DNA from: Candidatus Chryseobacterium colombiense | Lineage (GTDB): Bacteria; Bacteroidota; Bacteroidia; Flavobacteriales; Weeksellaceae | Assembly (NCBI GenBank): GCA_029203185.1 | Contig: CP119310.1 | Coordinates: 2,480,001-2,544,000, forward strand | Direction: 5' to 3' | DNA length: 64,000 bases | Part shown: in pieces, positions 15,499-25,027 of the stretch | How positions within the stretch are numbered: the stretch's first letter is position 1 | Layout: every line of letters begins with the position of its first letter | Notes under the pieces: model-generated | What the model was told of the DNA's origin: nothing | The model's database searches: none | The model's input: only the letters and a program-made list of their open reading frames with translations | Position numbers and translations under genes: made by a program

Positions 15499-18312
15499 TT
15501 AAATCACAACATTCACAATTTTACGAGGCACTACAATGATTTTTTTAGGTGTTTTACCCTCCAATATTTGTACCATTTTTTCATTCTGAAGCGCTAATTC
15601 TTCAACTTCTTTAGCCGAAAGCTGTGCCGAAAGTGAAATTTTAAATTTCATTTTCCCATTCACACTTACCGGGTATTCAATTTCATCTTCTATCAAATAA
15701 TCCTCGTTCAATACAGGGAATTTCTCAAATTCGATAGATTCGTTGTGACCTAGCAAACTCCAAAGCTCTTCACAGATGTGAGGTGCATATGGCGAAATGA
15801 TAACGGCAAGAGGTTCTAAAATATTGCGTTTGTTGCATTTTATTTTTTGTAATTCATTTACGGCAATCATAAATGAGGACACAGAAGTATTGAAAGAGAA
15901 GTTTTCAATGTCATACACTACCTTCTTTATCAAGGTATGTAAAACTTTATATTCTGCTTTGGTAGGTTCTTCATCAGAAACAGAGAAATTATCTCCGTCA
16001 AAATACAGATTCCAGAATTTTTTCAGGAAACCGTACACTCCACTCAAACCTTGCGTATTCCAAGGCTTGGATTGTTCCAACGGACCTAAGAACATTTCAT
16101 ACAATCTTAAACCGTCTGCTCCGTATTCTTCACAGATATCATCTGGATTTACTACGTTATATTTAGACTTAGACATTTTTTCTACTTCACGACCTGTGAT
16201 GTATTTTCCGTCTTCCAAAATAAATTTCGCATCTGCATAATCCGGCCTCCAAGCTTTGAAAGCTTCAGTATCTAATTCGTCTGTTGTACCTTTTAATAAA
16301 GACACATCAACGTGGATTGCCTGTGTTTTATAATCTTTTGCTAAATTTTTAGATACATATTGATTGGTTCCATCAACTCTGTAAACAAAAGCACTCATTC
16401 CCAAAATCATCCCTTGGTTGATCAATTTTTGGAAAGGTTCATTATGATTGATATATCCTCTGTCCTTTAAGAACATATTCCAGAAACGGGAATACAATAA
16501 GTGACCGGTTGCGTGTTCGCTTCCTCCGATATACAAGTCTACCTGTCCCCAATAATCTGAAAGGTTTTTATTTGTGAAAACCTCATCATTATTAGGATCC
16601 ATATATCTTAAGAAATACCAAGAACTTCCGGCCCAACCCGGCATTGTAGATAGTTCTAAAGGAAAAACCGTTTTTTCGTCGATTAAATCAGTATCAACAA
16701 CTTTTTGATTCACTTCGTCCCAGGCAAAAGTTTTTGCATTTCCTAATGGAGGATCTCCATCTTCAGTCGGTAAATATTTTTCAACTTCAGGAAGTTCCAA
16801 AGGCAATGCAGAAGTTGGCAGTGTATATGGCATTCCATCCTTATAATATATAGGAACCGGTTCTCCCCAATATCTTTGTCTTGAGAAAATCGCATCACGC
16901 TGTCTGTAGTTTGTTGTTCCGTGACCTATTCCTTTTTTCTCAATCGCCTCAATAATTAATGCTTTTGCTTCATCATATTTTAACCCGTTTAAGAAATCAG
17001 AATTCACACAAACCGAATCTTTAGAATCAAAAGAAGCTTCCTGAACATCTTCGTCAGTTTCTACCACTTTTTTAATTTCTAAATTAAATTTCTTCGCAAA
17101 TCTGTGATCACGCTCGTCATGTGCAGGAACAGCCATTACAGCTCCCGTTCCGTACCCCATCAAAACATAATCTGAAATATAGATCGGCATTTTTTCGCCA
17201 CTAAACGGATTGATTGCGTAACTTCCCGTAAAAGCACCTGAAACGTTTTTCACGTCAGACATTCTGTCTCTTTCAGATTTTTTGGAAGTTTCTTCAATAT
17301 AAGTATCTACTTCAGCTTTTTTTTCCGCTGTAGTAATAGTTTCCACTAAAGGATTTTCAGGAGCCAATACCATAAAAGTTGCTCCAAAGATTGTATCAGG
17401 TCTTGTCGTGAAAACCTCAACAATTTCGTCATGACCATCAACATTGAATTTCACCTGTGCTCCCTGAGATTTCCCGATCCAGTATTCCTGAGAATCTTTC
17501 AAAGGTTGTGGCCAGTCCAAAGTCTTTAAACCTTGTAGTAATCTTTCGGAATAAGCAGAAATCCTCATGCTCCACTGCATCATTTTCTTTTGGAAAACAG
17601 GGAAACCTCCTCTTTCGGATTTTCCATCTTTTACTTCATCATTAGCCAACACTGTTCCCAATGCAGGACACCAGTTAACGGTCGTTTCTGCTCTGTATGC
17701 TAAACGATAATTTAAAAGAATATCTTCTTTATCCATTTCGGAGGCGAAATTCCATTCTTCTGCTGTGAAACTCAATTCATCATTCTGATTAGCATTTAAT
17801 CCCTCCGTTCCTTTTTCCTCAAAACGTTTAATTAAAGTTGAAATAGACTCTGCTTTATCTGTATCTTTATTATACCATGAATGAAAAAGTTCAATAAAGA
17901 TCCATTGCGTCCACTTATAATAAGAAGCATCGGAAGTTCTTACTTCTCTACTCCAGTCGAAAGAGAAACCGATTTTTCTCAACTGCTCTTCGTATCTAGT
18001 AATGTTTTGCTCAGTAGTAATCGCAGGATGTTGCCCCGTCTGAATAGCGTACTGTTCAGCAGGAAGCCCGAAACTGTCATAACCAACCGGGTGAAGCACA
18101 TTGAAACCCTGATGTCTTTTATATCTCGCATAAATGTCGGAAGCAATATATCCAAGCGGGTGACCTACGTGAAGCCCTGCTCCGGAAGGATACGGAAACA
18201 TATCGAGAACATAAAATTTGGGTTTGTCTGTAGTATTGGAAGTCTTGTATGTTTGATTGTCTTCCCAGTATTTCTGCCACTTTTTTTCTATCTGCTGATG
18301 ATCGTAAAACAT
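15499..18312 (-). CDS. leuS: Leucine--tRNA ligase
   Basis: 937-residue class I synthetase, full length. The HIGH motif appears as HVGH (residues 48-51) after DMFPYPSGAGL, the CP1 editing domain carries GYGTGAVMAVPAHDERD, and the KMSKS motif lies near residue 711 (EKMSKSKYNVVNPDD). The C-terminal domain ends in the usual KIIVVPRKIVNVV. It charges tRNA-Leu in the cytoplasm. The upstream -7 element at 18334-18341 gives a short leader. Confidence 0.98.
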   Translation of the reverse strand: MFYDHQQIEKKWQKYWEDNQTYKTSNTTDKPKFYVLDMFPYPSGAGLHVGHPLGYIASDIYARYKRHQGFNVLHPVGYDSFGLPAEQYAIQTGQHPAITTEQNITRYEEQLRKIGFSFDWSREVRTSDASYYKWTQWIFIELFHSWYNKDTDKAESISTLIKRFEEKGTEGLNANQNDELSFTAEEWNFASEMDKEDILLNYRLAYRAETTVNWCPALGTVLANDEVKDGKSERGGFPVFQKKMMQWSMRISAYSERLLQGLKTLDWPQPLKDSQEYWIGKSQGAQVKFNVDGHDEIVEVFTTRPDTIFGATFMVLAPENPLVETITTAEKKAEVDTYIEETSKKSERDRMSDVKNVSGAFTGSYAINPFSGEKMPIYISDYVLMGYGTGAVMAVPAHDERDHRFAKKFNLEIKKVVETDEDVQEASFDSKDSVCVNSDFLNGLKYDEAKALIIEAIEKKGIGHGTTNYRQRDAIFSRQRYWGEPVPIYYKDGMPYTLPTSALPLELPEVEKYLPTEDGDPPLGNAKTFAWDEVNQKVVDTDLIDEKTVFPLELSTMPGWAGSSWYFLRYMDPNNDEVFTNKNLSDYWGQVDLYIGGSEHATGHLLYSRFWNMFLKDRGYINHNEPFQKLINQGMILGMSAFVYRVDGTNQYVSKNLAKDYKTQAIHVDVSLLKGTTDELDTEAFKAWRPDYADAKFILEDGKYITGREVEKMSKSKYNVVNPDDICEEYGADGLRLYEMFLGPLEQSKPWNTQGLSGVYGFLKKFWNLYFDGDNFSVSDEEPTKAEYKVLHTLIKKVVYDIENFSFNTSVSSFMIAVNELQKIKCNKRNILEPLAVIISPYAPHICEELWSLLGHNESIEFEKFPVLNEDYLIEDEIEYPVSVNGKMKFKISLSAQLSAKEVEELALQNEKMVQILEGKTPKKIIVVPRKIVNVVI

Positions 18313-18333
18313 TCTATAATTTTATATAAAGTA

Positions 18334-18341
18334 CAAATTTA
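18334..18341 (-). promoter_or_regulatory. -7 element for leuS
   Basis: Minus-strand TAAATTTG, 21 nt upstream of the leuS ATG. It partly overlaps an A/T hairpin that could end the DUF1501 transcript. Confidence 0.45.
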
Positions 18342-18379
18342 AGTTTTTTAAAAGAAAAAACTTAAATATTATTTTCATG

Positions 18380-20011
18380 TTATTTAGCAATGATAATCTT
18401 AGTTGTAAATTCTATCTCTGTAGTTTTAGCTCGTAACACATAATTACCATTAGGTAAATTCCCTACAAACAATTTTGCCTTCCCTTGATTAATTCCATGT
18501 GCATCTGAAAGCACTTCTCTTCCTGAAGCATCATAAAAAGCAAATGTTGCATTTTCTCCCGACATATTATTTCCAAAATCTACTTCAAGAAAATCTTTTG
18601 CCGGATTTGGATATACTTTAATGTTATTTTTTGTTATCGCTTCCCGCGTTCCTAAAGTTGCACAAACTGCAGTAGCCGTACTGGATGCTGAAATTAAATT
18701 TATTTTATTGGCCGGTGTTACAAAATCCTGTAATTCGGTAGAAGTGATAAGTCCTGAGTCAGCACCTAACCAATCTTGCAGAAGGGATGCAAATATCTGG
18801 CGGTAATCAAATTTTCGCTGGTTTTGATTGTAGTAATAGCTTGTAGCATTAGTAAATAAAGGATGATCTCCCATAATCCCGGAATTCAAACCATTTCCAA
18901 CAATAAAAAACGGCGCTAAATCTCCATGATCAGTACCTAAGCTTGCATTTTCTCTTACCTGTCTTCCAAATTCGCTAAAGGTAACCGTCATAATTTTGTG
19001 CCCGATTCCCAACGCTTCAACATCAGCCTGAAAAGCCTGAATTGAATTTGAAATATCTGCCAATAAATTAGCATGGCTTCCTAACTGTGTACTCCCCGAC
19101 TGAATCTGATTAACATGGGTATCAAAACCTCCCAAATTCACTTGGAAAATTTTCGTTTTGCTGCCTCCTTTTATCAATCTTGCCACCGTTTTTAGTTGTT
19201 TTGCCAAAGTGGAAGCAGGATAAGTTGTGGTAGAATTATTTCCGGCATTGAAAACCTGCATCACTCTATTGTAATAACTGTCCATACTACTCGCAACATT
19301 TTTTATATAATCTAAAAGATCATTGTATTCTGACTGAGTCGGAATTACATTTACAAATAAATTGGTAAACAAAGAAGTCTGAAACCCCGTAAGGTTATAT
19401 TCTATATTTTTCTCTGTTGTATGTTCATAAAACAAACTTGGATTTAAATTTCCCAATTGTATTGCTAAAGGATCAGGACTTTGTGTGGTAGGATTTCCGG
19501 CCAATCCAGGATATAAAGCACCCAGATATCTCCCAAATATACCATCCAAAAGATCCGGATTATTATTCGAACCGTCTTTTCCGGAAAACATTAAATTTTC
19601 TGATCTGAAGTGGGAGTAATTGGGATTAGGATAGCCAACACCGTTCAGTAAAGTTAATTTACCTGAGTCGTAAAGAGATTTAAATCCCGTCATTGACGGA
19701 TGCAGCCCCACCTGTTTAGTCATAGCAACCGTACTATCTAAAGGAATATACGCTCCTGTTCCTGTGTTACTAATCTTAATATTGGGTCTTAAATTAGCAT
19801 ACGTATCATATTGATTTATCGGAATCACCGTATTCAAACCGTCATTTGCTCCTGCCAATCTTAGTATAACCAGAACACGTTCGTTCACAGGATCACAACT
19901 TACATTAAAATCCAGAAACTGATTCATGACACGGGAAGGCATTCCATTCAATAAAAAGGGAGCTCCAACGCCTGCCATAGAAATCAACTGCAAAAACTTT
20001 TTTCTGTCCAT
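18380..20011 (-). CDS. DUF1501 protein with T9SS sorting domain
   Basis: 543 residues. The N-terminus (MDRKKFLQLISMAGVGAPFLL) is a Tat-like or Sec export signal without a full twin-arginine. The central DUF1501 domain, a sulfatase/alkaline-phosphatase-related fold, shows VLVILRLAGANDGLNT, GGFDTHVNQ and TFSEFGRQVRENAS...DHGDLAPFFIVG. The last 75 residues form a type A T9SS sorting domain (IKVYPNPAKDFLEVDF...GREVLSDAHG...GNYVLRA), so the protein is predicted to be secreted or surface-anchored through the type IX system. It starts 2 bases after the DUF1800 stop; the two form a conserved pair of unknown function. Confidence 0.92.
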   Translation of the reverse strand: MDRKKFLQLISMAGVGAPFLLNGMPSRVMNQFLDFNVSCDPVNERVLVILRLAGANDGLNTVIPINQYDTYANLRPNIKISNTGTGAYIPLDSTVAMTKQVGLHPSMTGFKSLYDSGKLTLLNGVGYPNPNYSHFRSENLMFSGKDGSNNNPDLLDGIFGRYLGALYPGLAGNPTTQSPDPLAIQLGNLNPSLFYEHTTEKNIEYNLTGFQTSLFTNLFVNVIPTQSEYNDLLDYIKNVASSMDSYYNRVMQVFNAGNNSTTTYPASTLAKQLKTVARLIKGGSKTKIFQVNLGGFDTHVNQIQSGSTQLGSHANLLADISNSIQAFQADVEALGIGHKIMTVTFSEFGRQVRENASLGTDHGDLAPFFIVGNGLNSGIMGDHPLFTNATSYYYNQNQRKFDYRQIFASLLQDWLGADSGLITSTELQDFVTPANKINLISASSTATAVCATLGTREAITKNNIKVYPNPAKDFLEVDFGNNMSGENATFAFYDASGREVLSDAHGINQGKAKLFVGNLPNGNYVLRAKTTEIEFTTKIIIAK

Positions 20012-20013
20012 AA

Positions 20014-21648
20014 TTACATAGTTTGAAATTCAGGAGATTTAATAAGTGCTTTCACTAAGCGATCAATCGGAATTTTCACATTGGTAGCCGTTCCGGTAGT
20101 AAGATAATTATTCCATTCATTTTGCCAATTGATTACACTCAGACCATTAAGGAAAACTGATTTAAAATAATCCAATCTTGTGGCAGGTGGAAAATCAACA
20201 AAAAGAAGTTCACAGAATTCCGAAACCAACTGCACAGCATCGGCAGGATTTTGAAAATTTCCACTATCCTTCACGAACAAAGGCAAATTGAGTTTATATA
20301 GAAATCCATTTTGGGTAGTTCCGTTGATTAACATATCAATGGAATTATTATAACGAATCCTTAAAGAAGAAGTAGTTATCCAGTTTTTATCATAGTTGGG
20401 ACTGCTGGAATAAGCTGCATAACCATTCACAGATTGCGGTCTGAAAACAGGCATTCCCGAATTTTGAGCATAACTGGAAATTGTTGATAAAAAGCTATGC
20501 AATGAACTTGGATTGGTGGCATACAAAGGCGTTGAAAGCTGAAGTAAAGAAAACATATGAAAATACAGTTCCAAAGGACTTCTCACTAATGAACCAATGG
20601 TTTGATCTCCTGCAACAGAATCTTCTTCATCATAAAAATGTTTACTGGACAGCAATATTCTAAGCACCGGCAAAATATTATAACCATTCGTTTTAAGGGT
20701 AGCCGCTAAAGGAACAATAATATTTGTTTCTATATCGCTGGTAATATTTCTTCCCACAAAATAACGGTACATCCTTCTGCAATATGCTTTTGCGGTTTCA
20801 TCTTGATTAAAAATCATAGTTATGAAGCTTTCAAACTCCGTCTGAATAGTACTTACAGTATTAGCTCCGGTAATTACCGTTCCTCCAAAAGCACTGCTGA
20901 ATGTTTTATTGGTGATGTCATGAGTAGTAACATCTATATATCCTTTCGGAAGCTGAGTGACAGAATCTACAGTATTAAGCCTTGCCGTTTTATTAAGCTG
21001 AGTAGCAGAAGTTAAAGTAAAACCTGTTAAAACTTTTGCGGCTTGCTGCACATCGGTTTCTGTATAATTGGTATAATTTCCCGTTCCCATTTGAGGTCCT
21101 TTAAGGATCGTAAACAGTTCTAAAAACTCTCTTGCATAGTTTTGATTCGGGCTATTCTTCTTATTTACGTTGTTATTGAGAAAAATAAGCATTCTGGGAT
21201 CCAGCGTGATTCTTATTGCCAAATCTTTTAAACTTCCGTTGGTATGAAACCTTAAAAGCTCTTTATAATCAAAGTTGGTAAAAAAACTTGCATCATTATC
21301 CGTTACAAAAAGCAAATGCAACCAATACACAATTTTATATTGTGCAGAAGGGTCTTTCATTGCCTGATACATCCACCAGTAATTATCATACACCACAGAA
21401 TTCGCGGTATTTAAAGTATCAGTAATCGTAGGATTTGCCACTGTAGGAACAATGGTTTCCCCATTATTATTAAGAGGACTGGGTGGTGAAGGCGCCGTAA
21501 AAGTAAACAGTTCATTCAGAGCCTGATCCGGAGTTTTTGCTGCAAAGTAATTTATTCTTGCCTTTGTGATGTTATAGGTCGTTCTTCTCAGCAGATGATA
21601 TGCATTAAAAAAGCCTAAGGCAGATGTTTTAGGAGTTAAACTTGGCAT
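20014..21648 (-). CDS. DUF1800 domain protein
   Basis: 544 residues covering the DUF1800 domain: HLLRRTTYNITKARINYFA near the N-terminus, WMYQAMKDPSAQYKIVYWLH, and the conserved NQNYAREFLELFTI...YTETDVQQAAKVLTGF region. It lacks an obvious signal peptide, unlike its partner. DUF1800 and DUF1501 proteins are regularly encoded together in Bacteroidota, Planctomycetes and Proteobacteria; the activity is not known. It is the first gene of the pair, with a -7 element at 21668-21675. Confidence 0.92.
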   Translation of the reverse strand: MPSLTPKTSALGFFNAYHLLRRTTYNITKARINYFAAKTPDQALNELFTFTAPSPPSPLNNNGETIVPTVANPTITDTLNTANSVVYDNYWWMYQAMKDPSAQYKIVYWLHLLFVTDNDASFFTNFDYKELLRFHTNGSLKDLAIRITLDPRMLIFLNNNVNKKNSPNQNYAREFLELFTILKGPQMGTGNYTNYTETDVQQAAKVLTGFTLTSATQLNKTARLNTVDSVTQLPKGYIDVTTHDITNKTFSSAFGGTVITGANTVSTIQTEFESFITMIFNQDETAKAYCRRMYRYFVGRNITSDIETNIIVPLAATLKTNGYNILPVLRILLSSKHFYDEEDSVAGDQTIGSLVRSPLELYFHMFSLLQLSTPLYATNPSSLHSFLSTISSYAQNSGMPVFRPQSVNGYAAYSSSPNYDKNWITTSSLRIRYNNSIDMLINGTTQNGFLYKLNLPLFVKDSGNFQNPADAVQLVSEFCELLFVDFPPATRLDYFKSVFLNGLSVINWQNEWNNYLTTGTATNVKIPIDRLVKALIKSPEFQTM

Positions 21649-21667
21649 TACAAAGATTTTAGTGAAT

Positions 21668-21675
21668 CAAAGTTA
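21668..21675 (-). promoter_or_regulatory. -7 element for DUF1800-DUF1501 operon
   Basis: Minus-strand TAACTTTG, 19 nt upstream of the ATG at 21648. The -33 element is unclear. Confidence 0.45.
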
Positions 21676-21747
21676 GCTAATTGTACTATACAATACTGCA
21701 CCCCAATCAATAAAATTATCAAATAATTAACAAACCATTTATACAAA

Positions 21748-21777
21748 AGAAAAAAATCCCATCATAAGACAGGATTT
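21748..21777 (-). terminator. Terminator of lipoprotein gene
   Basis: AAATCC/GGATTT stem with 12-nt loop, and a T run on the minus strand, 27 bases after the lipoprotein stop. Confidence 0.65.
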
Positions 21778-21803
21778 AATATATTAACAATAATAAAATT
21801 AAC

Positions 21804-22271
21804 TTATTGTGGAATTCTCTTCATGGTATAGGTTATTGAAGAATATTTGGTCGGATCAGTTTTATCTTCAATCGTAAGATTTAATGTAGTATCATTAAGA
21901 AGGGTTACTTTTCCTTTGTCCGGCTCAACTGTTCCCACATATTTTATCTGGATCGTTTTATCTTCATTATATGTATAAGTAAACATACGGTCTGGAGACA
22001 CAATACATTGTCCCGGGTTTGCCGCATCATCATCACTATCTTTTCTTTTACCTGTAGAACCTTCGTTAAAAACCCATCTGGAAGCTTTTTCACAATCAGT
22101 ATAACTGATCTCATCTGAAACACCAGCTCCCGAAGACTGAACGGTTGTTCTTACTTCCTTAATTGGAGACCATGTCCCAACCAGCGGATATACTTGTTCA
22201 GTATTATCATCTTTACAAGCTGAGATAGATAATAATGATAAACCTGCAAATAGCAATGCTAATTTCTTCAT
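21804..22271 (-). CDS. Lipocalin-like lipoprotein
   Basis: 155 residues. Lipoprotein signal with lipobox SISAC (Cys19), then a lipocalin-like beta-barrel domain recognised from the opening LVGTWSPIKE and the strand pattern RWVFNEGSTGKR...MFTYTYNEDKTIQIK...TLLNDTTLNLTIEDK. Likely an outer-membrane lipoprotein binding an unknown ligand; such genes are very common in Chryseobacterium. Monocistronic, with its own terminator. Confidence 0.82.
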   Translation of the reverse strand: MKKLALLFAGLSLLSISACKDDNTEQVYPLVGTWSPIKEVRTTVQSSGAGVSDEISYTDCEKASRWVFNEGSTGKRKDSDDDAANPGQCIVSPDRMFTYTYNEDKTIQIKYVGTVEPDKGKVTLLNDTTLNLTIEDKTDPTKYSSITYTMKRIPQ

Positions 22272-22396
22272 ATATCAATTTTTTCAAGGCCTAAAATTAT
22301 GATTTTTTTTAAAAACTTCATCATTTTTTTTAGCTTTCGTAATTTAATTTTCAAATTATTAAAAATAACGTTGTCTAAAGCTTATGTTTTAAGCCT

Positions 22397-22404
22397 TATA
22401 TTTG
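22397..22404 (+). promoter_or_regulatory. -7 element for GT2 gene
   Basis: TATATTTG, an exact match to the consensus, 14 nt upstream of the ATG at 22419; TTG at 22371-22373 is 23 nt further up. This excludes the in-frame ATG at 22299 as the start. Confidence 0.6.
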
Positions 22405-22418
22405 TATCAAAACATTGC

Positions 22419-23171
22419 ATGCCGTTAGTTTCTATCATTACTCCGTGTTATAATTCTTCTCAATTCCTGAAAGAAACCATTGCCTCTGTAATGAATCAAA
22501 CCTTCACCGATTGGGAATGGCTGATTACAGACGACCTTTCTTCGGACAACTCCGTTGAAATCATAAAAAGCACAGAGGATCCGAGAATAAAACTTATCCT
22601 TTCCGAAGAAAACAGAGGAGCGGGGCATGCAAGAAACATGGCACTGGAAAAGGCAGCGGGAAGATATATCACCTTTTTAGATGCTGATGATTTCTGGGAA
22701 CCTGAATTCCTTAACGAAATGATTAGTTTCATGCAAAAGGAACACGCAGAAATTGCCTATTCAAATTATGCAAGATGTAACGAAGAGCTTATTCCTCAGC
22801 TTGAAGATTTTAAGGCAGACAAAGAAGTTACCTTTCAAAATCTTTTAAAAACCTGTCGCCTTTCTCTTCTTTCTTCCATGTATGATTCTCAACGGGTAGG
22901 AAAAGAATATTTTCCGGAAGGAAGCAAACGTGAAGACCATGTTATGTGGTTAAAACTTTTAAAGAAAATTCCAATCGGAAAACCCCTTCCAAAAACTATG
23001 GCAAAATACAGAATGCATTCCAACAGTATATCACGAAAAAAACAAAATATTGTGAAAGACCAATATCTTGTCTACAAAGATTACATGAACTTTTCTACCG
23101 TAAAATCTTTATACTATACCGCTAATTGGGCAATTAACGGGTTTCTTAAATATTCTAAAATTTTCAACTGA
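22419..23171 (+). CDS. Family 2 glycosyltransferase
   Basis: 250 residues from the chosen start MPLVSIITPCYNSSQFLKET. GT-A fold with the nucleotide-sugar site (ITDDLSSDNS; AGHARNMALEKAAGRYITFLDADDFWEPEF, giving the DADD/DxD metal motif) and the acceptor-side signature KREDHVMWLKLL. This is the teichuronic/LPS-type GT2 group. An upstream in-frame ATG (22299) is rejected because it precedes the promoter and would add a hydrophobic leader not seen in the family. It overlaps the next gene by one base. Confidence 0.93.
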   Translation: MPLVSIITPCYNSSQFLKETIASVMNQTFTDWEWLITDDLSSDNSVEIIKSTEDPRIKLILSEENRGAGHARNMALEKAAGRYITFLDADDFWEPEFLNEMISFMQKEHAEIAYSNYARCNEELIPQLEDFKADKEVTFQNLLKTCRLSLLSSMYDSQRVGKEYFPEGSKREDHVMWLKLLKKIPIGKPLPKTMAKYRMHSNSISRKKQNIVKDQYLVYKDYMNFSTVKSLYYTANWAINGFLKYSKIFN

Positions 23172-23797
23172 TGGAGTATTCAAAAGAATTCAAAACAGCC
23201 ATAAGCAACTTTTCTTCCCTGGAAAAAGACCGTTTAATTTTCAGACTATTGAAAAAAGACAAGCTGCTGTCAAAAAAATTATACTTTGAGCTTATTGATC
23301 CGGAAAACACAGATCAGAAAAGAGCACAGATGGAGGAAAACATCCATGAAAAGCTGACTCTTTTAAGCAAGTATTTATCAAATCATAAATACTATCTGAT
23401 GCATATCCGAAAAATAAGCAGCGAAATTACGGAACATGTAAAGGTAACAACAGATAAATACGGAGAAGTTTCCCTGAATCTTTTTCTGGTAAATGAAATT
23501 TTAGAAAACAATGATAAACTCAACACCCAGCGATTTGACAATGTCTACAAACTCTATTTGTACATTATTAATAAAATCATTAAAAGCTTTGTTTTAACTA
23601 AAAAACTAGATGAAGACTACTGGATGGAAATCGATGAATATTTAAGAGAAATACAACAAAAAATAGATGACAATCATTACCTGAAAAAACTGTGTGAAAA
23701 CAACGGATTAAATCTCAACTGGTTTGCTACAGAGAAAATCCCTGCGAACATTGACCAGATTGTAAAAGATCTTAAAACAAAGGGATTTCTACGATGA
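23171..23797 (+). CDS. Hypothetical helical protein coupled to GT2
   Basis: 208 residues, lysine-rich, predicted mostly alpha-helical (FKTAISNFSSLEKDRLIFRLLKKD; VYKLYLYIINKIIKSF). No signal peptide or transmembrane segment, so probably cytoplasmic. Its ATG overlaps the GT2 TGA by one base, so the two are translationally coupled. The 3' end overlaps the convergent waaA gene by 9 bases. I do not recognise the family. Confidence 0.8.
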   Translation: MEYSKEFKTAISNFSSLEKDRLIFRLLKKDKLLSKKLYFELIDPENTDQKRAQMEENIHEKLTLLSKYLSNHKYYLMHIRKISSEITEHVKVTTDKYGEVSLNLFLVNEILENNDKLNTQRFDNVYKLYLYIINKIIKSFVLTKKLDEDYWMEIDEYLREIQQKIDDNHYLKKLCENNGLNLNWFATEKIPANIDQIVKDLKTKGFLR

Positions 23798-25027
23798 CAT
23801 TATTTTCTTTATAATCAGCTCAGTAGAATTCGGTTTTTCTGTAACAAATCTTTCGGCGTGACCGGACATCTCATTTAAAATATCTTCGTTAGCCACCAAT
23901 GAAAGAACAAATTGCGCGGCTACATTTTCACTTTCAAACGATTTACCTCCGTTTGCTTTAATAAGATCATGTGCTTCAGGATTCTTTTTGTAATGATTCC
24001 CAAAAATCACAGGAATACCAAATGTAGCGGCTTCTAAAATATTATGAAGTCCCGCATCATGAAAACCTCCTCCAACGACTGCTATATCTGCATAAGAATA
24101 CAATTTGGAAAGCAAGCCGATGCTGTCAATAATAAGAATTTGACTCTCTGAAAATTCAGGTTTCTGAATATTTTGGATCTGGCTATAAAGAACTGATTCA
24201 GGAAAAATCTGCTTGAGATGATGAACTCTCTTTAAATCATGCGGAGCAATGATGAGCTTTATTTCATTGTTTTTGGCAACCAGCATTTCGGCTATTCTCT
24301 CTTCTGCGCTCCATGAGCTTCCAAAAACTACAGCCTTCTCCCCTCCTATAAAATCTACGATATAATCTACATGATTGTTTCTTTCCCGAAGCTGCTTCAC
24401 TCTGTCAAACCTTGTATCTCCGGTTATGGAAGCATTCACAAGACCTATGCTTTTTGCCAAAAGATAGGAGTGTTGGGTTTGATGAAAAAACCAATCTACA
24501 TTGTTTTTAAGTTGCTTTACAAACCATTTTCCATAGGTTGTAAAAAAAGACTGTCTTTCATAAAACAATGCAGAAATTACATATAGCTTCGCTCCTTTTG
24601 CGTTAAGTTCCGCCAGTAAATTATACCAGAAATCATACTTGACCGTAAAAAATAGTTTAACATTAAAAGCTGATATAAAATCTTTTACCATTTTCTTTTT
24701 ATCAAATGGAAGATAACAAATGACATCCGCAATATGTTTTTTCCTGACTACATTTTCATAACCGGAAGGCGAAAAGAAAGTCACTAAAATCTTACGTTCC
24801 GGAAATTCTTTTTTTAGTCGTTCCAAAACCGGCAACCCTTGTTCGTATTCACCTAAACTGGCAGCATGCATCCATATAACTTCATCCGATTGACTGAAAG
24901 CAGTTTTCACTTTCTGTAAAGATTCTTTTCTTCCTTCAACGCCTTTTTTAGTTTTATCATTAAACCATGAAAAAACCTTCATCCCGACAATGAGTAAATT
25001 GATAAATATGTTATAGAAAAAAGACAT
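23789..25027 (-). CDS. waaA: 3-deoxy-D-manno-octulosonic acid transferase
   Basis: 412-residue GT30 Kdo transferase (WaaA/KdtA), which adds Kdo from CMP-Kdo to the lipid A precursor at the inner membrane. N-terminal membrane anchor (about residues 4-19), then the GT30 N-domain signature VIWMHAASLGEYEQGLPV, FFSPSGYE and ELNAKGAKLYVISALFYERQ. The C-terminal GT-B domain has VVFGSSW, IIAPHDLKRVHHL and the nucleotide-binding GGGFHDAGLHNILEAATFGIP. Last gene of a minus-strand operon from the NlpC/P60 gene; its start overlaps the preceding stop by one base. Confidence 0.96.
   Translation of the reverse strand: MSFFYNIFINLLIVGMKVFSWFNDKTKKGVEGRKESLQKVKTAFSQSDEVIWMHAASLGEYEQGLPVLERLKKEFPERKILVTFFSPSGYENVVRKKHIADVICYLPFDKKKMVKDFISAFNVKLFFTVKYDFWYNLLAELNAKGAKLYVISALFYERQSFFTTYGKWFVKQLKNNVDWFFHQTQHSYLLAKSIGLVNASITGDTRFDRVKQLRERNNHVDYIVDFIGGEKAVVFGSSWSAEERIAEMLVAKNNEIKLIIAPHDLKRVHHLKQIFPESVLYSQIQNIQKPEFSESQILIIDSIGLLSKLYSYADIAVVGGGFHDAGLHNILEAATFGIPVIFGNHYKKNPEAHDLIKANGGKSFESENVAAQFVLSLVANEDILNEMSGHAERFVTEKPNSTELIIKKIMSS

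Noticed and set aside
15420..15500. T/A homopolymer tract between exbB and leuS
   Set aside because: Checked for a small gene or RNA; only low-complexity sequence was found.
22299..22418. Longer start for GT2 gene (22299)
   Set aside because: A TATATTTG promoter box lies between this ATG and the family start at 22419.
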